Assembly (NCBI GenBank): GCA_903901915.1
Contig: CAIUSV010000027.1
Span: 1-58,546 of the forward strand
Reading direction: 5' to 3'
Source of the DNA: an uncultured Rhodospirillaceae bacterium
Lineage (GTDB): Bacteria; Pseudomonadota; Alphaproteobacteria; Rhodospirillales; Magnetospirillaceae
Length of the DNA stretch: 58,546 bases
The first letter of the stretch is position 1. Each line of letters starts with the position of its first letter. Below the pieces are notes generated by a model. The model saw only the letters and a list, made by a program, of their open reading frames with translations, had not been told where the DNA came from and did no database searches. Positions 1 to 10,558 of this stretch are shown here, one piece after another. The position numbers and the translations under genes were made by a program.

Positions 1-1
1 C

Positions 2-229
2 GACAAGATCGCCGCCGGCTCCAGCGACAGCGAGCGCATGGCCAACGCCATCGCCGCCGCCATGGAGCAGCAATCGGCGGCGGTGCGGGAAATCCGCGCC
101 TCGGTCGAGGACCTGTCGCGCATCGGTGAAACCAACGCGTCCGCCACCGAGGAGGTCACCGCCACCATGGTCGAACTTTCGCGTCTTGCCGACCAGACCC
201 GGGCCGAAGTCGAACGCTTCCGCTTCTAG
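2..229 (+). CDS. Methyl-accepting chemotaxis protein, C-terminal fragment
   Basis: This is the last 75 codons of a chemoreceptor whose start lies before the window; the frame is open from base 2 to a TAG at 227-229. The visible part is an alanine- and glutamate-rich coiled coil, with EQQSAAVREI followed by ATEEVTATM and a final helix ending in a basic/aromatic tail. That pattern is typical of the second helix of an MCP signalling domain, including a probable methylation helix. It stands directly upstream of a complete che operon, so it probably signals through the CheA and CheW proteins encoded there. The sensory domain cannot be seen. Confidence 0.85.
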   Translation, partial: DKIAAGSSDSERMANAIAAAMEQQSAAVREIRASVEDLSRIGETNASATEEVTATMVELSRLADQTRAEVERFRF

Positions 230-298
230 CCCGGAAAGACAGGCCAGGGATCGCGGGTGGCCACCCCGCCGCCGTCCCCGCCCCATGGAGGACAAGCG

Positions 299-1726
299 AT
301 GAAGGTTCTGATTTTCGACGTGGCCGACCGGTCCTACGCCCTGCCCGCCGACCTCGTCCGAGAGGTCGAGCAGCCCATGCCGGTCACGCCGCTGCCGTTC
401 GTGCCCGATTATGTCGAGGGCCTCACCGCATCGGGCGGGCGGGTTCTGCCCCAGATCGATCTGGCGCGGCGACTGGGGCGTGCCGCGCCGGGGGAGGCGC
501 CGGGTGAATTGCTGGTGGTTTGCGCCCCTGCCGGCGACATCGTGCTGCGCATTGGCCGTGCCCGCCGAATGGCTGACGTGCCCGACTCCGAGCTGACGGC
601 GGTGGGCGATGGACCGGCGGAGGAAACATCACCCGCCGGCACCATGGCCGCGGCGGAGTTCCTGTGGGACGACAGGCCGGTCCTGTTGCTACGCGCCGAC
701 GCCCTGGGTATCGAAGGCGTATCGCCGGCGGCCCCCGCCGCCGGAGCGGAAGGTCCCACCGCATTGCTGGGCGATTTGGGGTCTGGCCCGATGGTGGAAC
801 GGCGCGGTATCGGCACCGCCGTCATGGTGGTCGAGGCCGGCGGTGAATCTTATGCCTTTCCGCTGGAAAGCGTGTCCGAGGTCTACGCGGATCCGGCGCT
901 GACCCCGATTCCCAACACGCCGGACATCGTCGCCGGCATCTCGGTGTTGCGCGGCTCGCCCCGGCTGGTGGTGTCGTTGGCCCGCCTGCTGGGGCTGCCC
1001 GCCGATCCGAATGAATCCGCCATGGTCGCCGCCATCGCCGCCGGGCGACCCCTGGTGTTCCAATGCACCCGGCTGGTCGGCATTCGGCGCTATGCCGACA
1101 CCGCGCGCGAATCCGCCGGAGACCGAACCGGCTGCGTCGACAGCTACCTGATCGACGGCGACGGCACCGTCACCGGACTGTTGGCGCTCGACGGGCTGGT
1201 GCCGCAAGACCGGGGCGAACGCCTGGACGCCCTGTTGCCCCGGGCGAAGGAGATGGAAAACGATCGCCGCCACGCCGCCAACGACGTCCGCCGCATGCTG
1301 TTGATCGGAACCGGTCCCCACACCTGTGCCATCGACATCGGCAGGGTCGATCGCATCGCCGGCTTCTCGCCGATGGTCGAAACCCCCGATGACGGTGGCC
1401 CGGCCGTCGGCATGACCGATATCGGCGGGGCGGTGCTTCCGGTCGCCGATCTGGGCGCCGCGTTCGGATCGCCATCCACGGTTGCCGCCACCGCCTATGT
1501 GGTGGTCCGGACCAGCCGGGCAGACGGGTTCGGGCTGTGGGCCTTGCCGGTCGAGCGGCTGGAGCGGCTGGCGGACGTGCCGGTGGCCTCGATCCGCGGC
1601 GGTAACGCCGCCACCGGATTGATCGCCGGCGTCGGCCGGGTGGGAGAACGGTTGATCACCATCCTCGACGTCGATGGACTGGAGAGCCTCGCCCCTGCCG
1701 CACCGCCCCAGGAGATGGTCGCCTGA
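299..1726 (+). CDS. Multi-domain CheW-like coupling protein (three CheW modules)
   Basis: About 475 residues with three successive CheW-like SH3 modules, at roughly residues 1-130, 175-310 and 330-470. Each opens with a beta-strand pattern such as MKVLIFDVADRSYALPADLV or TAVMVVEAGGESYAFPLESV and carries a PxxPxxVxG-type turn; the third is the most diverged. CheW modules link chemoreceptors to CheA, so this is likely a scaffold for the array. The start at 299 is chosen because GGAG at 287-290 sits at normal distance; an upstream in-frame start at 257 has no such site. The stop overlaps cheB by one base (TGATG). A triple CheW protein is less common than a single-domain one. Confidence 0.8.
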   Translation: MKVLIFDVADRSYALPADLVREVEQPMPVTPLPFVPDYVEGLTASGGRVLPQIDLARRLGRAAPGEAPGELLVVCAPAGDIVLRIGRARRMADVPDSELTAVGDGPAEETSPAGTMAAAEFLWDDRPVLLLRADALGIEGVSPAAPAAGAEGPTALLGDLGSGPMVERRGIGTAVMVVEAGGESYAFPLESVSEVYADPALTPIPNTPDIVAGISVLRGSPRLVVSLARLLGLPADPNESAMVAAIAAGRPLVFQCTRLVGIRRYADTARESAGDRTGCVDSYLIDGDGTVTGLLALDGLVPQDRGERLDALLPRAKEMENDRRHAANDVRRMLLIGTGPHTCAIDIGRVDRIAGFSPMVETPDDGGPAVGMTDIGGAVLPVADLGAAFGSPSTVAATAYVVVRTSRADGFGLWALPVERLERLADVPVASIRGGNAATGLIAGVGRVGERLITILDVDGLESLAPAAPPQEMVA

Positions 1727-2775
1727 TGCGCCCGATCCGCCTGCTGGTGGTTGACGATTCCGCCTTCATGCGGCTGGCCATCCGCAAGATGGTCGCCGGC
1801 GACGGCGAGATCGAGGTGGTGGGCGAGGCGAGGAACGGCGTCGCCGCCGTCAACATGGTCCGCCAGTTGAAACCCGACGTCATCACCATGGACGTGGAAA
1901 TGCCCGACCTGGACGGCGTCGGGGCGACGCGGGCGATCATGCGGGAACGGCCGACCCCGGTCATCATGCTGTCCAGCCTGACCCAGCAGGGTGCCCAGAC
2001 CACGGTCGACGCCCTGACCGCCGGAGCCGTGGATTTCATCTCCAAATCCTCGTCCTTCGTCCAACTGGACATCGTCCAGATCGACCGCGAACTGCGCGAG
2101 AAGATCAAGTACTGGGGCCGCCATCCCATGCTGCCCTCGACCCGGAAGGCCCTGGCGGACGCCGCCCCCCAGACCGTCGGCGGCCGGCGGGCCGGTATCG
2201 CGCCGAAAAAGGTGGACATGGTGGTGGTCGGCGTTTCCACCGGCGGCCCCAAGATGTTCCCGACCTTGCTGAAGGCCTGCGGCCGGCTGGGGTGTCCGAT
2301 GGTGGTGGCCCAGCACATGCCGCCGCTCTACACCGCCAGCTTCGCCCAGCACCTGCAACACGACACCGGGCTGGATGTGCGCGAGGGCGTGGACGGCATG
2401 GCGCTGGCGGAAGGCAGCGTCACCATCATCCCCGGCGGCCGGGACGGACTGATCGGCCACGGCATCGGCGGCAGGAAGGTCTTCAACACCCGCACGGTAA
2501 CCGAGGCCACCATTCATCCCAACGCCGACGTGCTGTTCGAGTCGGTCTTGCGCGTCTGCGAGACACCGTTGGCGGTGCTGTTGACCGGAATGGGCAGCGA
2601 CGGAACCGTCGGCGCCCGGAAATTCGCCGAACGGGGACTGCCGGTGGTGGTGCAGACCCCCGGCTCGTGCGTCGTCGGCGGCATGCCGCAATCGGCCATC
2701 GACGCCGGGGCGGCGTCGCATGTGCTCTCGCTTGAAGACATTGGCGCCAGGCTCAAGGACTGGACCAATCGATAG
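1726..2775 (+). CDS. cheB: Chemotaxis response regulator protein-glutamate methylesterase CheB
   Basis: CheB removes methyl groups from receptor glutamates and deamidates glutamines, which resets receptor sensitivity. The 349 residues show an N-terminal receiver with the acidic pair D10-D11 and phospho-acceptor D56 in TMDVEMPDLDG. A linker follows, then the methylesterase domain with the catalytic triad S171 (GVSTGG), H197 (AQHMPP) and D292 (TGMGSDGT). All expected residues are present and the length is normal for the family. The ATG overlaps the TGA of the preceding CheW-like gene, so the two are probably translationally coupled. It lies in one operon with cheY, cheA, cheW and cheR. Confidence 0.96.
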   Translation: MRPIRLLVVDDSAFMRLAIRKMVAGDGEIEVVGEARNGVAAVNMVRQLKPDVITMDVEMPDLDGVGATRAIMRERPTPVIMLSSLTQQGAQTTVDALTAGAVDFISKSSSFVQLDIVQIDRELREKIKYWGRHPMLPSTRKALADAAPQTVGGRRAGIAPKKVDMVVVGVSTGGPKMFPTLLKACGRLGCPMVVAQHMPPLYTASFAQHLQHDTGLDVREGVDGMALAEGSVTIIPGGRDGLIGHGIGGRKVFNTRTVTEATIHPNADVLFESVLRVCETPLAVLLTGMGSDGTVGARKFAERGLPVVVQTPGSCVVGGMPQSAIDAGAASHVLSLEDIGARLKDWTNR

Positions 2776-2803
2776 GGTTGGCTTTCCAACAAGGAGAATG
2801 ACA

Positions 2804-3208
2804 ATGGCCGTGACGGTTCTGGTGGTGGACGATTCATTCATGATGCGCACGCTGGTCGCCAACATCGTCAAATCCGATCCGGATCTCAGCGTGGTGGGTG
2901 ATGCCGAAAACGGCAAGATCGGCTGCGCCAAGGTGGCGAGTCTTACCCCCGACGTCGTGCTGCTCGACATCGAGATGCCCGAGATGGACGGGCTGGAGGC
3001 GCTGAAGCGGATCAAGCTGTCCTCCAAGTCCAAGGTCATCATCTTGTCCTCGGTCGCCCAGGTGGGGTCGCCCCAGGCGATGGAAGCCCGCCGCCTGGGC
3101 GCCTTCGACGTCATCGCCAAGCCGTCGGGCGCCATGAGCCTGGACATCAAGGAAAAGCGGGGCAGCGAAATCGTCAAGGCGGTGCGCAAGGCCGCCGGCC
3201 TGCCCTGA
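2804..3208 (+). CDS. cheY: CheY-like single-domain response regulator
   Basis: A 134-residue stand-alone receiver with acidic residues D9-D10, phospho-acceptor D55 (LLDIEMPEMDG), the SS motif in VIILSSVAQ and the conserved lysine in IAKPSG. Its sequence style resembles the CheB receiver more than an enteric CheY, a type common in alternative chemosensory clusters. It would take phosphate from CheA in the next gene and pass the signal to an output, probably the flagellar motor. ATG at 2804 is chosen because AAGGAG at 2791-2796 is correctly spaced; an in-frame ATG at 2798 is too close to that site. Confidence 0.92.
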   Translation: MAVTVLVVDDSFMMRTLVANIVKSDPDLSVVGDAENGKIGCAKVASLTPDVVLLDIEMPEMDGLEALKRIKLSSKSKVIILSSVAQVGSPQAMEARRLGAFDVIAKPSGAMSLDIKEKRGSEIVKAVRKAAGLP

Positions 3209-3246
3209 TCGCCTGAGTCCAACCGCCCTAGCGGAGAACGCTTACC

Positions 3247-6198
3247 ATGTCGGATGAGGATTTGGCGGAAACGCTGTGGCGTGAATTCGCGGTCGAGACC
3301 GAGGAGCATTTCGAGATCATCGAACCGCTTCTGGTCGCCGCCGAAACACAAGCCATCGCGACGGGCGACATCGCCCAATTGTTCCGCTCGTTCCACTCGG
3401 TCAAGGGACTGTCGCGCGCCATGGACATGCGCGGCATGGAGGAGGTGGCGCACAACGCCGAGAATCTGCTTGGACTGGTGCGCGACGGAACGACACCGCT
3501 GGATGGCGAAGCCGCCGCCCTGCTGCTGGAAGCCGTGGACGCGCTCAAGGGCCTGCGCGAGACCGCCCTGACCGAGCGAAGCAACGCCAGCCCCCCCGAC
3601 GGCCTGATCGGGCGCCTGGAACAGGTCCACGCCGCCCGCGCCGGCCATCCGGCATCGCCCGCGCCGACGACACCGGCACCCGCGCCCCCGCCGTCACCGG
3701 AACCGCGGCCCCAATCCGCGACCGAGGCGCCCGCCCTCGGCCCCGATCCCGACATGCTGCGATTCTACGGCGAGATGATCGAGCAACATCTGCCCGCCAT
3801 CACCAGCATGGCCACCGTCAAGATCACCGAGGCCAGTGCCCGCGACGCCGCCCGCGAAGGCATCGAAGCCCTGCTGCACGCCACCGGGGTAATGGGATTC
3901 GAGGGGCTGGCGGAAAGCCTGGAAATCCTGCGGACCCTGCTGGGTGGCGAACCCAATGACGACGTCCGCTTCCGCGTCACCGACGCGCTGGGGCACATCC
4001 GGTCCGAGATCGAGCTGATCGAGCGCGAGTTGCACGCCGAGATCGCCGGTCCGGCATTGGCCGACCGCCTGAGCGAAGCGCTCCAGGCGGAAGTCCACGC
4101 CATCGTCGACGGCATCATGGATGTGCTTTCCCGCTTCGCCGGCGGCGAGGCGCGCTCCGCCGAAAGCGACGAGGGATTGGCGGCCGAGCTGGCCGGACTG
4201 ACCCGGACCGCCTGCACCTTCTTCCTGTTCCTCAAGCTGCAACAGGCATCGCGACTGATGCTGATGGTCGAGGACATCTTCACCCGCGTCGCCGGCCACG
4301 AGATGTACCTGTATCCCGAACTGCTGGTGCTGACCCGCGAGGTGGCCGCGCTGCTGACCGAGGTCGCCGACGGACTGGGCCATTGGAGCGACCTGGACGA
4401 ATCGACCGTCGGCCAGATCCTGGACCGTTTCCGTCAGGCGCTGCTGGTCGGTTCCAAGGAAGGGGCCGGCGCCGACCCGGTCTCGGCGTTGAAGCGGGTG
4501 CTGAACGATTACGACATCGGTGTCGAACTGGTGGAAATCCTCTCGGCCGAAAACATCCAGGACATGATCGCGGCGGTCCGGGGGGGGCGCAGCAACATCT
4601 ACGAGATCATGGCCCACCTGGAAGGCGACGAGCAGATGACGCTGGCCTTCGTCGAATGGGTCAGCCACGACGCCACGGCAATCACCAACCGCACCGTGAT
4701 CGTCGATGGCAAGACCTGGTTCGAGTTCCTGATCGTCTCGCACCTCGACACCGCCCAGATCGAGGCCCGGGTTGCCGCGATCAACCCCGACGGCCAGAAC
4801 ATCCGGGTACGGTCCTGCGCCGCCAAGGCGGCGGCGGCCTCCGCCATCTCGACTCCCGCGGGCGGCGGCCGCAAGCCGCCCGAAGGCAAGACCGCCGGTG
4901 GCGGGGCCCAGGCCAAGGGCAGCAACGTACTTCGCGTGCGGGGCGAGACCGTCGATCAGCTGATGGCCCAGGTCGGGGAAATGGTCACCATCGGCAACAT
5001 GCTGAAGGCCACCGTCAGCGGCGGCGAGATCGAGGGTGCACTGGCGCGGCTGCGGGCCATGGCCTGTCACGACAATCCACAGGATGTGCGTGCCCTGACG
5101 GTCATCGAAGGCGCCCTGCGCGCCATCCTGAGCGCCAGCGACAATTTCGGCGGGGCGGTGGAGCGATTGCAGGACGCCACCCTGGAACTGCGCGTGGTTC
5201 CCATCGACACGCTGTTCAGCCGCTTTTCCCGGGTGATGCGCGACATCGCCCAGGCCAAGGGCAAGCAGGTGCGCCTGGAGACCGAGGGCGCGGAGGTCCG
5301 CATCGACAAGGGCATGGTCGATCTGCTGCTCGATCCGTTGATGCACATGGTCCGCAACGCCGTCGATCATGGCGTGGAAATGCCCGACGAGCGTGAAAAG
5401 GCCGGCAAGTCCCCGGTGGCGCGGGTCCGGCTGTCGGCCGTCAGCCGCGGCAACCGGGTGGAAATCGAGGTGTCCGACGACGGCAAGGGCCTCGACGTCG
5501 AGCGCATCCGGGCCAAGGCCATCGATCGTGGGCTGGTCGGCGCAGCCGAGGCGGCGCGGCTGTCGACGCGCCAAGTGACCGGGTTCATCTTCGCACCGGG
5601 CTTTTCCACCGCCGAGCAAGTGACGGAGACATCGGGCCGCGGCGTCGGCATGGACGTGGTGCGCACCAACATTCTGCGCCTCGGCGGTACCATCGAGGTG
5701 GACACCCGGCCGGGGGAAGGCTCGACCATCACCTTGCAACTGCCGCTGTCGGCGGCGATCCAGCGGGTGTTGATGGTCGAGGCCGCAGGCAAGATGCTGG
5801 CCATTCCCGAACGTTTCCTGGCCGAGGTCCACGACGCGGCGGCAAACGACATCCAACTGGTACGCGGTCGCCCCGCCATCGTGCTGCGCGACGAGTTCCT
5901 GCCGATCTTCCACCTTACCGACCTGCTGGGGTTCCGTCGCGCGGGCGGCGACGATCCGGTGGGGCGCCGATCCATCGTCGTGCTGGCCAACGGCCGGCAC
6001 CGCATCGGGGTCGAGGTCGACCGGCTGCACCGCCGCCAGGAACTGTTCGTCAAGGAGATCCACCCCTCGTTGGCGGCCATTCCCGGCGTGGGCGGCGCCT
6101 CCATCGCCGGAGACGGCAAGGTGGTGCTGATCGTCGATGGCGACGATCTGTTCCGCTTGGCGCAGTCCAGCCCGGCAGCGACCGCCATCATCCATTGA
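3247..6198 (+). CDS. cheA: Chemotaxis histidine kinase CheA (large form)
   Basis: The kinase of the chemosensory array, 983 residues. An N-terminal HPt domain carries H50 in FHSVKG. A long middle region (about 150-560) includes an acidic helical part and a small domain before a Gly/Pro/Lys-rich linker. The dimerisation helix pair starts near residue 565 (VRGETVDQLMAQVGEM). The HATPase domain has N, G1 and G2 motifs (MVRNAVDHG, DDGKGLD, TSGRGVGMDVV), and a CheW-like regulatory domain closes the protein. It is longer than the usual 650-750 residues, mainly because of the middle region, which has no second recognisable HPt histidine. It sits between cheY and cheW in the operon. Confidence 0.95.
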   Translation: MSDEDLAETLWREFAVETEEHFEIIEPLLVAAETQAIATGDIAQLFRSFHSVKGLSRAMDMRGMEEVAHNAENLLGLVRDGTTPLDGEAAALLLEAVDALKGLRETALTERSNASPPDGLIGRLEQVHAARAGHPASPAPTTPAPAPPPSPEPRPQSATEAPALGPDPDMLRFYGEMIEQHLPAITSMATVKITEASARDAAREGIEALLHATGVMGFEGLAESLEILRTLLGGEPNDDVRFRVTDALGHIRSEIELIERELHAEIAGPALADRLSEALQAEVHAIVDGIMDVLSRFAGGEARSAESDEGLAAELAGLTRTACTFFLFLKLQQASRLMLMVEDIFTRVAGHEMYLYPELLVLTREVAALLTEVADGLGHWSDLDESTVGQILDRFRQALLVGSKEGAGADPVSALKRVLNDYDIGVELVEILSAENIQDMIAAVRGGRSNIYEIMAHLEGDEQMTLAFVEWVSHDATAITNRTVIVDGKTWFEFLIVSHLDTAQIEARVAAINPDGQNIRVRSCAAKAAAASAISTPAGGGRKPPEGKTAGGGAQAKGSNVLRVRGETVDQLMAQVGEMVTIGNMLKATVSGGEIEGALARLRAMACHDNPQDVRALTVIEGALRAILSASDNFGGAVERLQDATLELRVVPIDTLFSRFSRVMRDIAQAKGKQVRLETEGAEVRIDKGMVDLLLDPLMHMVRNAVDHGVEMPDEREKAGKSPVARVRLSAVSRGNRVEIEVSDDGKGLDVERIRAKAIDRGLVGAAEAARLSTRQVTGFIFAPGFSTAEQVTETSGRGVGMDVVRTNILRLGGTIEVDTRPGEGSTITLQLPLSAAIQRVLMVEAAGKMLAIPERFLAEVHDAAANDIQLVRGRPAIVLRDEFLPIFHLTDLLGFRRAGGDDPVGRRSIVVLANGRHRIGVEVDRLHRRQELFVKEIHPSLAAIPGVGGASIAGDGKVVLIVDGDDLFRLAQSSPAATAIIH

Positions 6199-6218
6199 GA
6201 CCGCAGGAACACCGGGGC

Positions 6219-6629
6219 ATGACCAGCTACCTCCACCTTCACGCCGGACACTACGATCTGCTGATCGATATCGCCCGGGTGCGCGAGGTTCTCGTGCTGG
6301 ATGACGCCACCGTCGTCGGGAATGGCGACAGCCACCGGGCATGGCGCGACGAGATTCTGCCAGTGCGGGATCTGACCGCCACCCTCGGCGGCCCGCCGCG
6401 CCGCCGCCCGGCGGCGGTGGTGCTTGATGACGGCCTGGGCGGGCATGTCTTCCTGGAGGTGGACGGCATTGGCCGGGTAATGGCGATGGAGGACCGCCAG
6501 TTCCAACCCTTGCCGCCGCTGACCGGCCCCGCCGAGGCCGCCTTCGATGGCTTCACCATGGCCGGAGGTCTTGGCCGGGGCATGCTGCGGCTGCGTCTCG
6601 ACGCCGTCCTGGCCGAGGCACGGCCTTGA
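6219..6629 (+). CDS. cheW: CheW-like chemotaxis coupling protein
   Basis: A single CheW domain of 136 residues. It opens with a strand pattern (YLHLHAGHYDLLIDIARVREV) and continues with ILPVRDLTATLGG, the usual strand around the interaction loop; the C-terminal part reads VFLEVDGIGRVMAME. It should bind the CheA regulatory domain and receptor tips. The domain looks somewhat short and diverged. ATG 6219 is chosen with CAGGAA at 6204-6209 upstream; a TTG at 6195 that overlaps the cheA stop is less likely. Its stop overlaps the cheR start codon. Confidence 0.82.
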   Translation: MTSYLHLHAGHYDLLIDIARVREVLVLDDATVVGNGDSHRAWRDEILPVRDLTATLGGPPRRRPAAVVLDDGLGGHVFLEVDGIGRVMAMEDRQFQPLPPLTGPAEAAFDGFTMAGGLGRGMLRLRLDAVLAEARP

Positions 6630-7639
6630 CGCTATCGCCTTCCACCGCCTTGAGTGAACGGCTAGAGCAATTGCGCACCATCTTGCAACAGCAATCGGCA
6701 CCCTTTCCGACCGCCCCGGTGTCGGCGCAGCAATCCCCGCCGCCGGTTTCGGCCGCTTCGGCGGATATCGTCCATTGGCTGGCCGGCGAGGTGCGGCGGC
6801 GGGCGGGAATCGCGGTCAACGATTCGGTCCGCGCCAAGCTCGACAAGATCACCACCAAGCTGGCGCCCGGCGAGTTGCCCGGCTGGGCGGAACGTCTGGC
6901 GGCGACCGGCGACGACCATCCCGAATGGCTATCGCTGGTGGAGACCCTCACCGTCCACGAAACCTATTTCCTCCGTGATCCCGGCCAGTACGACTTCGTG
7001 CGCCGAGCGGGACTGGCCGACATCATCGCCGGACAGAAGAACGTACCCAACCCGTCACTACGGCTGTGGTCGGCGGCGTGTTCCACCGGCGAGGAAGCCT
7101 ATTCCCTGGCAATCCTCGCCCTGGAAGCGCTGGAGGACGCGGGCGAGGCGGAAATCGACGACCGGGGCCGCATCCACTTGCGACGCAACTGGACGGTCAA
7201 TGTGCTGGGTTCGGACCTGTCACGCCAGGCGGTTCGTGCCGCCGAGACCGCCGTCTACCACACATTCGGACTGGGGGCGTTTCGCGGCCTGCCGCAAAGC
7301 TACTGGCGCTTCTTCGAGCCGGTCGAAATCAGCGGTGCCGGAGCGCCGCCGGATGGCGGCAAGTCGTGGCGAATCCTGTCGCAGATCCGCCGACTCGTCA
7401 GCTTCCGCCAGTTCAATCTGATGAGCCCGGAGGCACCGGCCAAGGATCTCGACGTGGTGTTTTGCCGCAACGTCCTCATCTACTTCGACCAGCCCGGCAA
7501 ACGGCATGTGTTCAAATTAATCCACCGGGCGCTGAAGAATGGGCGTCTGGCGGTGTTCGGCCCCACCGACATTCCCGACCCGCCGGAAATGTTCAAGGCC
7601 CAGTGGGGAACCGCCACCGTGATCTACCGCAAGAATTGA
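6626..7639 (+). CDS. cheR: Chemotaxis protein methyltransferase CheR
   Basis: CheR methylates receptor glutamates using S-adenosylmethionine, counteracting CheB. The 337-residue protein has an N-terminal extension of about 45 residues, the small helical CheR-N domain with HETYFLRDP, and the Rossmann methyltransferase domain with SAACSTGEEAYSLAI (SAM-binding loop) and FCRNVLIYFD. The start is a TTG at 6626 overlapping the cheW stop (TTGA); the match is good from there, but a later TTG near 6650 cannot be excluded. It lies in the che operon next to cheW, with a receiver-PAS gene nine bases downstream. Confidence 0.94.
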   Translation: MTLSPSTALSERLEQLRTILQQQSAPFPTAPVSAQQSPPPVSAASADIVHWLAGEVRRRAGIAVNDSVRAKLDKITTKLAPGELPGWAERLAATGDDHPEWLSLVETLTVHETYFLRDPGQYDFVRRAGLADIIAGQKNVPNPSLRLWSAACSTGEEAYSLAILALEALEDAGEAEIDDRGRIHLRRNWTVNVLGSDLSRQAVRAAETAVYHTFGLGAFRGLPQSYWRFFEPVEISGAGAPPDGGKSWRILSQIRRLVSFRQFNLMSPEAPAKDLDVVFCRNVLIYFDQPGKRHVFKLIHRALKNGRLAVFGPTDIPDPPEMFKAQWGTATVIYRKN

Positions 7640-7648
7640 GGCGACCCG

Positions 7649-8818
7649 ATGATCGAAAAAGCCCAATCCGCACCAATCCGGACACTGCTGGTCGAGGATG
7701 ATCCGGTTTTCGCTGGCGTCGTCATGGCGACACTGAGCATTCAAGAGACCCACGAATTCCATTGCCGCCACGCCACCACCTTGGCCGAGGCGCGGACCAT
7801 TCTTGCCGACGAGAAGATCGACGGCGTGCTGGCCGACCTGGATCTTCCCGATTCCAGCGGCCTCGACACTCTGACCGCCTTGTTGGCCGTCCGCCGGCTG
7901 CCCATCGTCGTCATCACCGGCAGCGACTATGTCGCGCTGGCCCGCCAGTCCCTGGAGGCGGGGGCGCAGGACTATCTGGTCAAGGGCGACGACCGTGGAC
8001 GCCATGTGGCGCGCGCCCTGGTTCACGCCATCGAACGCCACCGGCAACTGAAGACGTTGGCGTTCAGCGAACAGCGCTTCCGCGACTTCGCCGAGGTCAG
8101 CAGCGATTGGCTGTGGGAAATCGACGCCGATTTCCGCTTCGCCTGGATTTCGGACAACGTGCGCGACGTGCTGGGTATCGATCCCATCGGCATGATCGGC
8201 CGGCGTTTCGTCGATACCATCGGCTCCGATCAGGACGCCGACAAGGTCATGGCGCTGTCTGAACGCCTGCAAGCCCGTGAACCGTTCCGCAACGTCACGT
8301 TCCGGCCGGCGGAGGCGCCGGAGCGCCAGATCCGCGCCAGCGGCAAGCCGGCGTTCTCGCCCTCGGGCAGGTTCCTCGGCTATCGCGGCGCCAGTTCCGA
8401 CGTGTCCCAGGAAATGGAGTCCCAGGCATTCGCCGCCCGCACCCTTTCCGTGCTGCTGGGGTCCCTCGCCGCCTTCCCCAACGGCATCATGATCTTCGAC
8501 GACCGCGATTGCCTGGTCTCGGCCAACGAGCGCGCCGGCCAGCTGATGCCGTCATGGATCGGGCACTTGTTGCCCGGACGGTCCTTTATCGAGATCCTGG
8601 GCGCCGCCGCGTCGGGCGGCGGCTTTTCCAACGCCCAGGGCCGCGTCGATGACTGGCTGGACGACTGGCGCCGGCACAAGGCGCGGGAACCGGGAACCCT
8701 ATCCGAACCGACCAGCGCCGGAGCGACGCTCTATTTCCACCAATACCTCACCGAAACCGGCGGGATGCTGCGCATCGTCCGCTACGAGCGGGGAGCCGGA
8801 CCGGATTACGACATCTGA
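7649..8818 (+). CDS. Response regulator with PAS sensory domains
   Basis: 389 residues: an N-terminal receiver (E16-D17-D18, phospho-acceptor D63 in ADLDLPDSSG, conserved lysine in YLVKGD), then a PAS domain starting near residue 143 (FRDFAEVSSDWLWEIDADFRF). A second PAS-like segment begins near 270 (LAAFPNGIMIFDDRDCLVSANER). No kinase, GGDEF or EAL output domain follows, so it probably works through protein contacts. It is nine bases downstream of cheR on the same strand and ends nine bases from the convergent kinase gene. It may be an auxiliary output or adaptation component of the che system. Confidence 0.85.
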   Translation: MIEKAQSAPIRTLLVEDDPVFAGVVMATLSIQETHEFHCRHATTLAEARTILADEKIDGVLADLDLPDSSGLDTLTALLAVRRLPIVVITGSDYVALARQSLEAGAQDYLVKGDDRGRHVARALVHAIERHRQLKTLAFSEQRFRDFAEVSSDWLWEIDADFRFAWISDNVRDVLGIDPIGMIGRRFVDTIGSDQDADKVMALSERLQAREPFRNVTFRPAEAPERQIRASGKPAFSPSGRFLGYRGASSDVSQEMESQAFAARTLSVLLGSLAAFPNGIMIFDDRDCLVSANERAGQLMPSWIGHLLPGRSFIEILGAAASGGGFSNAQGRVDDWLDDWRRHKAREPGTLSEPTSAGATLYFHQYLTETGGMLRIVRYERGAGPDYDI

Positions 8819-8827
8819 ACGCCGCGA

Positions 8828-10554
<1,727 letters not shown>

Positions 10555-10558
<4 letters not shown>

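Noticed and set aside
1495-3648. Long minus-strand open frame (717 codons) opposite cheB, cheY and cheA
   Set aside because: Its sequence is low-complexity and rich in Gly, Asp and His, and it lies opposite genes with clear catalytic motifs. It is a by-product of high G+C.
3694-6342. Long minus-strand open frame (882 codons) opposite cheA
   Set aside because: No domain is recognisable and it exactly shadows the cheA coding strand.
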